This document shows, piece after piece, positions 8,258-16,268 of a stretch of DNA of 64,000 nucleotides. A model generated the notes under the pieces. It did no database searches. It had not been told where the DNA came from and saw only the letters and a program-made list of their open reading frames with translations. The position numbers were made by a program, and so were the translations under genes. Positions within the stretch are counted from its first letter, which is position 1. Each line of letters begins with the position of its first letter. This DNA is from Paenibacillaceae bacterium (GTDB taxonomy: Bacteria > Bacillota > Bacilli > Paenibacillales > NBRC-103111), in the NCBI GenBank assembly GCA_029256185.1, contig JAQSYI010000034.1, forward strand, positions 186,001-250,000, in the 5' to 3' direction.

Positions 8258-8822
8258 TCAGCGGACAGACTCGGCAATTTTCAGAATCTCCTGCCGTCCA
8301 AGCTCCTTGCCTGATAAACTGTAGAGCACTCCGCCCGCCTCCCATTTGATGGACGTGCCTCCAATCAGTGCCGCAGCTGCCCCGTTGACGGTGGCATCCT
8401 CCACCTTCAGATCCGTGGACAACCCGAAGGCCGTTTCCTCATCCGCCAAGCGTTGCTGCATGAAAACAGGGGTTTCCGTCCCGGCGCGGGTGAAATAGAG
8501 GTTCACATAATTGCCGCTCACCGTCCCCTCCTCATCTTTATAGAAGACAGCCCGGTTAAAGTGATATCCCTCCGGCAAATAGTCCGGAATGCCCACTTTA
8601 AAATCGGCATATTGCTGCAAGCCGCTGATATTTTCCACCGTAACCAACATTGCGGTACACCCGCTCCTTGCCCGCCTGATCCGCGGAATCCCGCTCAGCC
8701 AGGCACCGGCCCAAACGAAGCAATGATTTCCTGTCCTCCGTTGCCGTTTCCATTGTACCTTCTCCGTTCAAACAAGCGTCCAATTCCTTAGAAAATGCTC
8801 TGCCTTCCCTCTTCCGGCTCAT
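8258..8822 (-). pseudogene. Remnant of a DUF4367-type anti-sigma protein
   Basis: Two pieces of one protein in different frames. The N-terminal piece (ATG 8822 down to about 8650) contains FSKELDACLNGEG and ERDSADQAGKERVYRN, the usual cytoplasmic head of sigma-associated regulators in Paenibacillus. The C-terminal piece (8650 down to 8258, 130 residues, FKVGIPDYLPEGYHFNRAVF) is a DUF4367 domain. The transmembrane and linker part normally between them is missing, and the frame shifts at the join near 8650. It overlaps the end of the sigma gene. Both genes of the pair are damaged, so loss of function is likely. Confidence 0.65.
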
Positions 8823-9195
8823 AAGCGGACACACTCCCCAGCTCTTTTTTTAATTTCTTCAATGTGCGGTACAGAATAACTCCCACATTGTCCTCCGTAA
8901 CGCCTGTGACCCGGGCAATCTCCGTATTCTTCAGACCTGCGCCGAATTTAAGCGCAATTATATTCCGTTCTCTCTCCGCCAAGGCAGCGAGCGCGCGGGA
9001 TAAGCTGTCATGGGTTTCGCCGACAATCGCCAGTCGCTCCGGGTCCTTTCTGTTGGATACCAATTCCCGTATCGCCTCCAGAGAAAAGAATCTGTGCCGC
9101 TTCTGTCCCCGGAAATAATCGTTGACCACATTACGCGCCACGGCGAACAGCCAAACCTCGAAGGGAGCCTTTAATACGCCGCATGCTTCATTCCA
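8788..9195 (-). pseudogene. 5'-truncated sigma-70 family factor
   Basis: Codes for the last part of an ECF-like sigma factor. It starts within region 2 (APFEVWLFAVARNVVNDYFRG) and contains the whole of region 4 (LAERERNIIALKFGAGLKNTEIARV and the recognition helix). An in-frame TAA at 9196-9198 closes the frame, and no start or RBS precedes the conserved part; about 60 N-terminal residues normally needed for core and -10 binding are absent. The break falls in the rearranged stretch 9190-9413. Confidence 0.7.
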
Positions 9196-9227
9196 TTACA
9201 AGAGCCCGTCTTATGAAACTTCCACAC

Positions 9228-9256
9228 AGAAAAAAAGCTCCAAACAAATGGAGCCC
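9228..9256 (-). terminator. Rho-independent terminator on the minus strand
   Basis: On the minus strand GCTCC-ATTTGTTT-GGAGC is followed by seven T. It is separated from the deacetylase gene it probably serves by the repeat at 9272-9413. Confidence 0.7.
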
Positions 9257-9271
9257 TGCCTGTCTTTTATT

Positions 9272-9413
9272 TAGGGCGTGTTTGAGAACTCCGAGAGGAG
9301 CAGATAACGCCTAAATTTTCGTTTCTGGCAAGGCACTTTTGCGCAGGCGTACCGGGGTACGTCAAGCGAAAGTAACGCAGCCAGGGGCGAAAAGGCGGTG
9401 AAAGATGCCCTCA
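9272..9413. repeat. Palindromic repeat copy 1 (TAGGGCGTGT family)
   Basis: Begins with TAGGGCGTGTTTGAGAACTC, as do copies at 12831 and 55911. It contains AATTTTCGTTTCTGGCAAG in common with the 55911 copy, and a central GCAGGCGTACCGGGGTACGT block that is inverted relative to that copy. The right end is degenerate (GAGGGCATCTTTC on the minus strand) and contains the TGA of the deacetylase gene. Confidence 0.7.
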
Positions 9414-10148
9414 TGCTTCTGTATTGTCCTTGGACACGGAATGAAGCAGAATAACGGCCCCGGGATGGAGCTGGCCCATCACCGTGTCATACGCATATTG
9501 GGCCCCCCGCTGCTGCGCAGTATCCCAATCCTTGTAGGCAACGGACCAGAAGACGCTGATATAGCCCAGCCTTTCGCTCGCCGCCAGCACCCGCTCGCTG
9601 AAGATCCCCCGCGGCGGTCTGAGGTAGCGCATCTCCTTGTTGCCGGTTAGCGCCTCCACGCCTGCCCGTACTTTCTCCAGCTCGTCGGCTATCCTGGTTT
9701 CGGAGATCTGGCTCATGTCGGGATGGCTCCAGGAGTGGTTGCCCACCAGATGCCCATCACTTGCCATCCGCTTGATCAGCTCCGGCTGGTCTTTGATGTA
9801 GTGGCCTGTGACAAAAAAGGCGGCCGGCACCTGCTTCTCCTTCAGCACATCGAGAATCGCCGTGGTATAACCGTTCTCATAGCCGTTATCGAAGGTCAGA
9901 TACAGTTCCTTCTCCTCCGTGTTGCCCAGAAAAATTCCGTTGTGCCGCTTCACTGACTCCATGAATCCTTCCTGGGCGATGGAAGGCAGCTGTCCGTTCC
10001 TGCTCTTCTGAAAACCAAAATGATATGTTCTGCTTCCGTCCTGAAATTCACCCGATGACGGAACAGCCGGCGCCGCTTGCGCAACCGCCCCCAACAACGG
10101 TGCAACGGACAGCGCCAGAGCCGCGCATACGGCAATCATGCGTTTCAT
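9411..10148 (-). CDS. PdaA-like polysaccharide deacetylase, 3' end altered
   Basis: A 245-residue exported NodB-fold deacetylase, similar to the PdaA group that deacetylates N-acetylmuramic acid during spore cortex muramic-lactam formation. A signal peptide (residues 1-25) is followed by five NodB motifs: YLTFDNGYENGYT (Asn in place of the second Asp, as in PdaA), HSWSHPD, RPPRGIFS, FWSVAYKDW and ILLHSVSKDN. Family members continue about 20 residues beyond the last motif; here the protein stops after SKDNTEA, exactly where the repeat begins. GGTGGGGG precedes the ATG. It may still be active because all motifs remain. Confidence 0.8.
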   Translation of the reverse strand: MKRMIAVCAALALSVAPLLGAVAQAAPAVPSSGEFQDGSRTYHFGFQKSRNGQLPSIAQEGFMESVKRHNGIFLGNTEEKELYLTFDNGYENGYTTAILDVLKEKQVPAAFFVTGHYIKDQPELIKRMASDGHLVGNHSWSHPDMSQISETRIADELEKVRAGVEALTGNKEMRYLRPPRGIFSERVLAASERLGYISVFWSVAYKDWDTAQQRGAQYAYDTVMGQLHPGAVILLHSVSKDNTEA

Positions 10149-10277
10149 TTTCCCCCACCCCTAGCTTCTTGATTTCAGCATGGCTGATCCCATCAGGGAG
10201 ATAAGGATAATATTCACAGAAAACGCCGATTCCAGTCCATCTTGCTCTATCCAAATAATGTAACGGGAATCCGGCTT

Positions 10278-12662
10278 CTATTCCTCTGAAGAGACGGGCT
10301 CGTACAATCGCCGCCATCGATTAAGGGCGGTCCCGCTTCCATCCGGGAACAGCTGCAGCGGCTTCCACTCGTCGGGCAGAAGCTGCTGGTACGCCGCCGA
10401 GCCGAAGCGGTCATCCACCAGCAGCAGCGTGCCGCTGTCCTGCTCGGTGCGGATCAAGCGGCCGCCCGCCTGAAGCACCTTATTGATGCCGGGATACACA
10501 TAGGCATAATCAAAGCCGTTGCGGTCTGTTGCGTTATAATAATCCCGGATCAGATTGCGCTCCAGCCCCACTTGGGGAAGTCCCACACCCACTACCGCCA
10601 CAGTGGTTAAGCGCTCTCCCGTCAGGTCGATTCCTTCAGAGAAGATGCCCCCCAGCACGGCAAATCCCAGTACCGGCCGCTCCAGTCCCGCCTGGAATTC
10701 CGCAAGGAACCCATCCCGTTGCAGCTCATCCATCCCCGTATGCTGCACAAGAATTTTGTAGTCCGTTTCCCGGTCAACAAACCGTTCATAGACATCCTTC
10801 ATGTATTCATAGGAGGAGAAAAAGACCAGTGCATTTCCCCGGCGCTCTCCGGTCAGGCTATGAAGCAGCGTGGCGACAGGCCCGGCGCTCGCCTCCCGGT
10901 CCCGGTAGCGGACCGACAAGGGTGACAGCTTGACCGACAGCTGCTCCTTGCGGAAGGGAGAGGGGATGGAGACGGAATAATCCTCGTCATCCCCGCCCAG
11001 CAGCTCCCGGTAAAAGCGGAGCGGCGACAGGGTGGCGGAGAAGAAGATGTGGGAGCGGTAGCCCTTGCCCATCTTCCTGAGCAGGACGGAGGGGTCCAGA
11101 CAGAACAGCTTCAGCCTGATCCCCGTGTGATCCTCCACGCAATAGACGGTATAGCGCTCATCATAATACCCGGCAATCCGAATGAAAGTCTGAACGGCAA
11201 AGTACGTATCGGGCAGCAATTGCTGTAAGACGGCAGGATCTTCAGCAACTGGCGAACCTGGTCCTGCCGACCTCCCCGAGGCCAATTCCTCCTCAGCCAG
11301 CGCCGCGAATTCCGCCAGCAATGGCAGCAGCTCCGGGGGAAGCCCGGGGAGCACCAGCATTCTATGGGCGGGAAGAGATTTGCGCAAGGCGATGAAGAAG
11401 GCGTTCACCCCTTTGGCCGCCGCGGACAGCTCCTTATTGTGCCCCTTGCAGGCCCGTTGCAGCTGCAGAAAAGGCTGCTTGAACAGCTCAGCCGAGTACA
11501 TCTCCCGGGCCCGGTCAGGCAGATTATGCGCTTCATCCACCAGTACCGCAGTCTTCTTCTTGTCCTCCTCCCACAGCCGCTTGAGGGAGATGCGGGGATC
11601 GAACACATAATTATAATCTCCGATCACCGCATCCGCTGCGTATGCCGCATCCAGAGACAGCTCGAAGGGGCAGACATGGTGCTTGCGGGCATACCGCTCC
11701 ACGGTCTTGCGCGTCACCGCCGTTTCATGACCCAGCAGGTCAAGCAGCGTCTCATTGATCCGGTCGTAATAGCCGTCGGCATACGGGCAAGTTTCCTTGC
11801 CGCATCGTACTTCGTCGAGAAAACAGATCTTCTCCTTAGCGGTAAGGGTAACGCTCCGCAGCACCAGGCCCTTGCGCTCCATGAGTGCAAGGGCCTCCTC
11901 GCAAGCGGCGCGGGTAGTGGTGCGGGCGGTAACATAGAACAGCTTCTCCAGATGGCCCTCTCCTACCGCCTTGACCGCAGGGAACAGGGTGGAGACGGTT
12001 TTGCCCGTCCCGGTAGGAGCTCTGGCGAACAGCTTGCGCCCTTCGGCAACCGACTTGTAGACGGCGCCGGCCAGATGGCGCTGCCCTGCGCGGTATTGCC
12101 CGAAAGGAAAGGCCAGTTCACGCGCGCTCTGTACACGCGCTTCCCGGTGGGCATACTGAAGCCTTGCATAAGGAGCATAGCTTTCCAGCAGCCGGCTCAT
12201 ATGGCGCTCCAGCATGCCCATATCCTCATCCCGCACTAAGCTGCGCTGCTCCCCCGTCTGGGCTTGGACATACAAGAGCCTGATCCGCATTTGCGTGAGG
12301 CTCTCCCTTTTGGCATAGAGATAGGCATAGCACAAGGCTTGTGACCAATGAACCTCATGCCCCCCGTCCAATAGTGACAAGCTGCCGGAGGTGGATTTGA
12401 TTTCCTCGATGACCACCTGGTTGTCCTCAAACCTCAGCCCGTCACAGCGTCCTTCCACACGGAACAGGAGCTCCTGGTGCACAAGCTCTCCCGCCAGAGG
12501 AACCTCCTTCTGATCCGGCTCCTGATAGCCCTCTTGAACAGCCTTGTGGATTCTGACACCTTCCGCGAGCGGCGCGGCAGAGCGGAAGCCGGCTTCGATG
12601 CTGCCGCTGCGGTGGGCATATTCGGCCAACTCTCTGACCGGTACTGCTATAATAGCGGACAT
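10278..12662 (-). CDS. PD-(D/E)XK nuclease / XPD-DinG family helicase fusion
   Basis: A 794-residue protein. Residues 40-170 look like a Cas4/RecB-type nuclease: LFRVEGRCDG with the metal-binding Asp, then VVIEEIKST as the E-x-K part. The remainder is a superfamily 2 Rad3/XPD-type helicase: Walker A APTGTGKT (about 215-222), four Fe-S cysteines (KICF, RCGK, ETCPY, HVCPF), DEAH box VLVDEAHNL, and C-terminal motifs FFSATLSP, NALVFFSSYEYM and QAGGRLIRTEQD. Known relatives unwind DNA or displaced strands. The start with GGAGG four bases before the ATG at 12662 is preferred to 12677. Monocistronic. Confidence 0.82.
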   Translation of the reverse strand: MSAIIAVPVRELAEYAHRSGSIEAGFRSAAPLAEGVRIHKAVQEGYQEPDQKEVPLAGELVHQELLFRVEGRCDGLRFEDNQVVIEEIKSTSGSLSLLDGGHEVHWSQALCYAYLYAKRESLTQMRIRLLYVQAQTGEQRSLVRDEDMGMLERHMSRLLESYAPYARLQYAHREARVQSARELAFPFGQYRAGQRHLAGAVYKSVAEGRKLFARAPTGTGKTVSTLFPAVKAVGEGHLEKLFYVTARTTTRAACEEALALMERKGLVLRSVTLTAKEKICFLDEVRCGKETCPYADGYYDRINETLLDLLGHETAVTRKTVERYARKHHVCPFELSLDAAYAADAVIGDYNYVFDPRISLKRLWEEDKKKTAVLVDEAHNLPDRAREMYSAELFKQPFLQLQRACKGHNKELSAAAKGVNAFFIALRKSLPAHRMLVLPGLPPELLPLLAEFAALAEEELASGRSAGPGSPVAEDPAVLQQLLPDTYFAVQTFIRIAGYYDERYTVYCVEDHTGIRLKLFCLDPSVLLRKMGKGYRSHIFFSATLSPLRFYRELLGGDDEDYSVSIPSPFRKEQLSVKLSPLSVRYRDREASAGPVATLLHSLTGERRGNALVFFSSYEYMKDVYERFVDRETDYKILVQHTGMDELQRDGFLAEFQAGLERPVLGFAVLGGIFSEGIDLTGERLTTVAVVGVGLPQVGLERNLIRDYYNATDRNGFDYAYVYPGINKVLQAGGRLIRTEQDSGTLLLVDDRFGSAAYQQLLPDEWKPLQLFPDGSGTALNRWRRLYEPVSSEE

Positions 12663-12830
12663 AGAACCTCCATCCATCTGCCCGGCAGAATAGGTCTATA
12701 AAACAGCAAGCTACACGGAACGTATGTTCTTGACCCGTTCATTGTATCATATGCAATTCTTGTGGACAATACGAGACGGGTGTTAGAAGCCGCAGCACAG
12801 CAAGAAAAACCCCTGTGAGAGTATTGGGGT

Positions 12831-12908
12831 CAGGGCGTGTTTGCAAACTCCGGGGGGAGCAGATTTTTGTGAATTTACTGCCCTCTCGGAGTTTTCAGAC
12901 ACGCCCTG
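12831..12908. repeat. Palindromic repeat copy 2 (78 bp)
   Basis: Left end CAGGGCGTGTTTGCAAACTC, right end (minus strand) CAGGGCGTGTCTGAAAACTC, with nearby AGCAG / CTGCC. A complete short element with about 30-bp imperfect terminal inverted repeats and almost no interior. The rest of the 12663-12941 spacer shows only a weak ACCCC/GGGGT hairpin (12809-12830). Confidence 0.75.
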
Positions 12909-12941
12909 GGTATGCTCCTAAAAACGGCTCCTCACCAGATG

Positions 12942-13172
12942 CTACTCCCCGTATGAGAAAAGCTCCACCCCCAGATGGAGGTGGTGCACATGCCGCGCGA
13001 GAGCCGCCTCATAACGCTCCAACGATCCGTCGAAATCCTCATTGCCCAGTACGTGCACGGCAAAATCGGACATGTGCACGCCTCCGCCTTTGTGCCTCCA
13101 TTTACCGTTCAAGTAAACGTAGTTCCTGTTGCAGAGCACCATCCTCTTGTGATCGCTCATCCCCGTTTCCAT
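12942..13172 (-). CDS. Small protein of unknown function
   Basis: A 76-residue soluble protein with no family I recognise. The first half is basic (MVLCNRNYVYLNGKWRHKGGG), the second acidic and His-rich (ARHVHHLHLGVELFSYGE). GGAGGAGG lies 12 bases before the ATG at 13172; ATG 13160 is an alternative. It sits alone between two copies of the palindromic repeat. It is probably real because codon use is like its neighbours, but the evidence is limited. Confidence 0.5.
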   Translation of the reverse strand: METGMSDHKRMVLCNRNYVYLNGKWRHKGGGVHMSDFAVHVLGNEDFDGSLERYEAALARHVHHLHLGVELFSYGE

Positions 13173-13291
13173 GGCTTCACTTCGCCTCCTCCGTCAGCAT
13201 GATAATAATAAGATGCCGCTATCGGAGAAATCCTAAGCCACGAAGACGGGAAAACTTTTACCAAAGTATCTGTGAAGGCCCGCCCGCCTCC

Positions 13292-13317
13292 CAGGCCGTG
13301 TTAGCAAGCACGCCCTA
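13292..13317. repeat. Palindromic repeat copy 3 (26-bp form)
   Basis: Differs at 4 of 26 positions from the perfect palindrome at 16243-16268 (right half AAGCACGCCCTA). Its outer CTA is the TAG stop codon of the WG-repeat gene on the minus strand. Confidence 0.7.
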
Positions 13318-15375
13318 GTGAAACGACCTCCAGAACGCTCCCTTCTTATCCAACAGGCTGTCGATTTCCTTGAAGGGGATCACAAATTCCGGGAAGCCGG
13401 CGGCATACGGCGCAATCTCATACGGAGCAAACAGAATATGCAGCGCATTCTCGGTTACATAGAACAATTGATCCGCGGTGATTCCCTTGTAGCTGTCCGG
13501 GAATACATAGGAATATTGCGGGTCCTTCTTAATCATCTTCCCGATAATGCCGCTAAGAACCTTGACATAATCGCTGTCAGGCTTGAACAGATTCTTGAGC
13601 TTGTAGAACCGCCCCGAGCCCAGATCGACATGGGGGAACAGCTTGGAAGGCATTCCGTGGGCCGCGCCGAAGGGATAGTTATACCCTTCAAGCCCCAGCA
13701 CCAGCAGCCGTTTCTGGTAGAAGGCCACCGAGAAATCTCCGAAGTAGCTGTAATCCAACTGGGCGGCAGGATCCACGGGCTTAACCGCGGAAAGCTCCTT
13801 AAGCGTGTCGTTGACCTTAGCTTGGGCAGCCTGATCCGTCATGCCTTCCACCTGTGGGTAATAGACCAGATAATCCTTGTTGGGCTTATACTTGGCCTCA
13901 TTCACCCGGTAGGGAGGAGTCAACGGAATCTCCCGGTTCTGCTCCCAGACAATGCGGCCGGACCGGTCCAGATAGGACAGCCGCATATCCACGTTGGCCC
14001 GAATCAGTTCGCCCTCAAAGGCAAGCGTGCCGGTACCCGGCACCTCCGGCAGCCCCATCGCCCTGTCCCCGTTCCTGTCAATAAAGAAGGTCTCCCGGCC
14101 GTTATGGACAGAGGCATATCCTTCTTTGTAATCCTCCGGATCAGAATAGACAAAGCCGGAGAGCAGTTGTCCGTCCCCGTCCGCAATGGCATAGACCGAT
14201 CCGATGAAGGGCTGGGCGGGATCGATGGCGCGCCCCAGGCCAAATCTTTTCTCCCCCAGATCCCGGATATCGTTATACACACCCTGGATTACAAACTTGC
14301 CCTGGGCATCAATCACCCCGTAGCGGGCGCCGTAGTCCTCGGCGGTATTCACTATGGCCCGGCCGTCCCTGAACGGCTGCGCCCCGCTGTAGGCAGGCCG
14401 GATCACTACGTCCCCCTGTTCATTGATATAGCCGTACTGGCCTTGCTCCTTCTCCTGATAAGCCAGCAGCCCTTCGGACAAGGACCCCACGAAAGCAAAG
14501 GGATACACCTCAAGCTGTTCCCCGTTCTTGCCGATCAGCATGTATTCCTGTTCCTTGACCTTGACTACGGCACGGCTGTCCGCAAAGTCTGTTCCCTCCA
14601 GATACCGGGCAGGGATGATCTCCTTGCCGGACGTGTCCAAATATCCGTAGGTTTGTTGATTCGAAGGAACGCCAGCGGTGAATAACGCCCTGCCATCACT
14701 GAAGGAGTTGATATACGGATATTCCCGGTCTGTTATAACCGCACCCGACTCGTTGATCACCTTGGCCCCCTTGCTGTCCGAGGCCACCGCGAGCCCTTCG
14801 CTGAAGGGGTTAATGGAGTCGTAACGGGGCTCCACCACGAACCTTCCTTCTGTATCAATCACTCCGCTGTGCCCGTTCTGGTCTACAATGGCCAGCCCGT
14901 TATCTTGGAAGGGCATCGCGTAATTGTAGACAGGCAGCAGAATCATCTTGCCGGCGGCATCAATGTACCCCCACTGTGTCCCCTTCAGAGTCCTGACAGA
15001 AGCGGGAAACAGGGCGGCTGCGCGCGAAGAAACGAATTCGCTGCGGCTTACTTGGGGAAAAGAATAGCGGGATGCTTCCTTCAATCCGTCGGCAGTCCAG
15101 TCGTATACGGACAGATAAGCCGTCTGCCCCTGCTGCCAGCCGATGACCAGAGCATGGCCCCCATGGCCTCTGTCCCCGGACGGCGCGGCATACAGGGTAT
15201 GGATAAGGTGGGGGCCTCCCCTCCACTCATCCGTCTTGATCCATATCCAGCCGTTGTGCTTGTAGGCTTCCACGATCAGTTCATCCTGCAGCCGGTATGC
15301 AGCAGCCGCTTCCCATTTGCCGTCGCCGTCAAAGTCTCCCACCGCCTGAAAAATCACGGATATCCACCGCCCCAT
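13315..15375 (-). CDS. WG-repeat protein with DUF3298-like C-terminus
   Basis: A 686-residue protein. Residues 10-95 resemble an FG-GAP/VCBS-like sensor (AVGDFDGDGKWEAAAAYRL). About 125-440 contain at least seven WG repeats of the form GYIDAAGKMILLPVYNYA. The C-terminal 190 residues look like the DUF3298/RsiV domain (FPHVDLGSGRFYKLKNLF, ending FPEFVIPFKEID). Family members are usually exported, but no signal peptide is visible; the frame is open for about 100 bases before this ATG without another start codon or RBS. The 5' end may therefore be lost or rearranged. The TAG stop is supplied by the repeat. Confidence 0.7.
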   Translation of the reverse strand: MGRWISVIFQAVGDFDGDGKWEAAAAYRLQDELIVEAYKHNGWIWIKTDEWRGGPHLIHTLYAAPSGDRGHGGHALVIGWQQGQTAYLSVYDWTADGLKEASRYSFPQVSRSEFVSSRAAALFPASVRTLKGTQWGYIDAAGKMILLPVYNYAMPFQDNGLAIVDQNGHSGVIDTEGRFVVEPRYDSINPFSEGLAVASDSKGAKVINESGAVITDREYPYINSFSDGRALFTAGVPSNQQTYGYLDTSGKEIIPARYLEGTDFADSRAVVKVKEQEYMLIGKNGEQLEVYPFAFVGSLSEGLLAYQEKEQGQYGYINEQGDVVIRPAYSGAQPFRDGRAIVNTAEDYGARYGVIDAQGKFVIQGVYNDIRDLGEKRFGLGRAIDPAQPFIGSVYAIADGDGQLLSGFVYSDPEDYKEGYASVHNGRETFFIDRNGDRAMGLPEVPGTGTLAFEGELIRANVDMRLSYLDRSGRIVWEQNREIPLTPPYRVNEAKYKPNKDYLVYYPQVEGMTDQAAQAKVNDTLKELSAVKPVDPAAQLDYSYFGDFSVAFYQKRLLVLGLEGYNYPFGAAHGMPSKLFPHVDLGSGRFYKLKNLFKPDSDYVKVLSGIIGKMIKKDPQYSYVFPDSYKGITADQLFYVTENALHILFAPYEIAPYAAGFPEFVIPFKEIDSLLDKKGAFWRSFH

Positions 15376-15540
15376 AAGGTATAGTCGCCTATAGCATATG
15401 GGCTTTTCCGGCGGGAAATGCCTTTTTGGACGAAAAATAAGCCTTGGGAGACATTCGCGGACAGTACTTATAAACCTTACGGAAGGCTATGCATGACGAG
15501 GGCAAATCCGGTACAATAGATTAAGAAGGCAGGTGAAAGC

Positions 15541-16245
15541 ATGCTCCAGGAGTCCCACAATCAACCAACGGAACAGTCTGACGCGGAACCGGTCATCCAT
15601 CAAGTCCGGCTATGTCCGCGCTGCAATCTGCATAAGCCCGTGACCCATTTTATGCGCCGTACCGGCAAAAGGGCCGGCCCCGATTCCCGCCGCGGCATCT
15701 GCCGCTCCTGCCGCAAGAAATCCAAGAAGCTGCGCCAGGAAGAGGCTGCCGCCAAACGGGATCAATTGCCGTCCGGGCATCTTACAGGAAGCGAGGCTGC
15801 CGTCCCGGAGCTTGCGCCCAGACGGATCAGCAAGCGTCCGCTGCCTGCTCCGCCTCCCAAGCCCCATGGCCCGGACGAATCCGTGCTGCGGCCTACCCGG
15901 GAAGGAATCATCCGCATGCGCGGACAGACGGATAAGGGCAAGCGCTGGTACCAGGAGACGGACCTTGAGACCGCGGCCGTGCTGGTGCGTGAATTTGCCG
16001 CCGTGGTGGTTAACCCGCACACAATCAGGCGCCTGTACACCAATAAGAACTTCCGGCGGTATATTCTGATGAGGGATCACTATACCTGCCATTTCTGCGG
16101 GGAATACGGAGATACCATCGACCATCTGCTGCCAAGAGCCAAGGGAGGCCACACCACTCCCATAAACTGCGTCTGCGCCTGCAATCTGTGCAATCAGAGC
16201 AAGGCGGACCGCAGCCTGGAGGACTTCATGGTGGATTCGGATTAG
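15541..16245 (+). CDS. HNH endonuclease with N-terminal zinc ribbon
   Basis: A 234-residue protein. Residues 22-62 contain two CxxC pairs (CPRCNLHKP and CRSCRKK), probably a zinc knuckle. The middle is basic and flexible. The C-terminal 65 residues form an HNH nuclease: YTCHFCGEYG, TIDHLLPRAKGG, NCVCACNLCNQSK, with metal-binding Cys pairs and the catalytic His. This matches stand-alone HNH proteins of Firmicutes; their target is unknown. AGGTG lies six bases before the ATG. The stop codon is the first TAG of the 26-bp palindrome. Confidence 0.82.
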   Translation: MLQESHNQPTEQSDAEPVIHQVRLCPRCNLHKPVTHFMRRTGKRAGPDSRRGICRSCRKKSKKLRQEEAAAKRDQLPSGHLTGSEAAVPELAPRRISKRPLPAPPPKPHGPDESVLRPTREGIIRMRGQTDKGKRWYQETDLETAAVLVREFAAVVVNPHTIRRLYTNKNFRRYILMRDHYTCHFCGEYGDTIDHLLPRAKGGHTTPINCVCACNLCNQSKADRSLEDFMVDSD

Positions 16246-16268
16246 GGCGTGTTTGCAAACACGCCCTA
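16243..16268. repeat. Palindromic repeat copy 4: perfect 26-bp palindrome
   Basis: TAGGGCGTGTTTG followed at once by its exact reverse complement CAAACACGCCCTA. The left TAG is the stop codon of the HNH gene; the right CTA is the TAG stop of the diguanylate cyclase on the other strand. It may also act as a transcription terminator for both genes, though it lacks a T-run. Confidence 0.85.

Noticed and set aside
9272..9413. Insertion sequence with transposase
   Set aside because: No transposase coding capacity; only the repeat ends and a hairpin are present.
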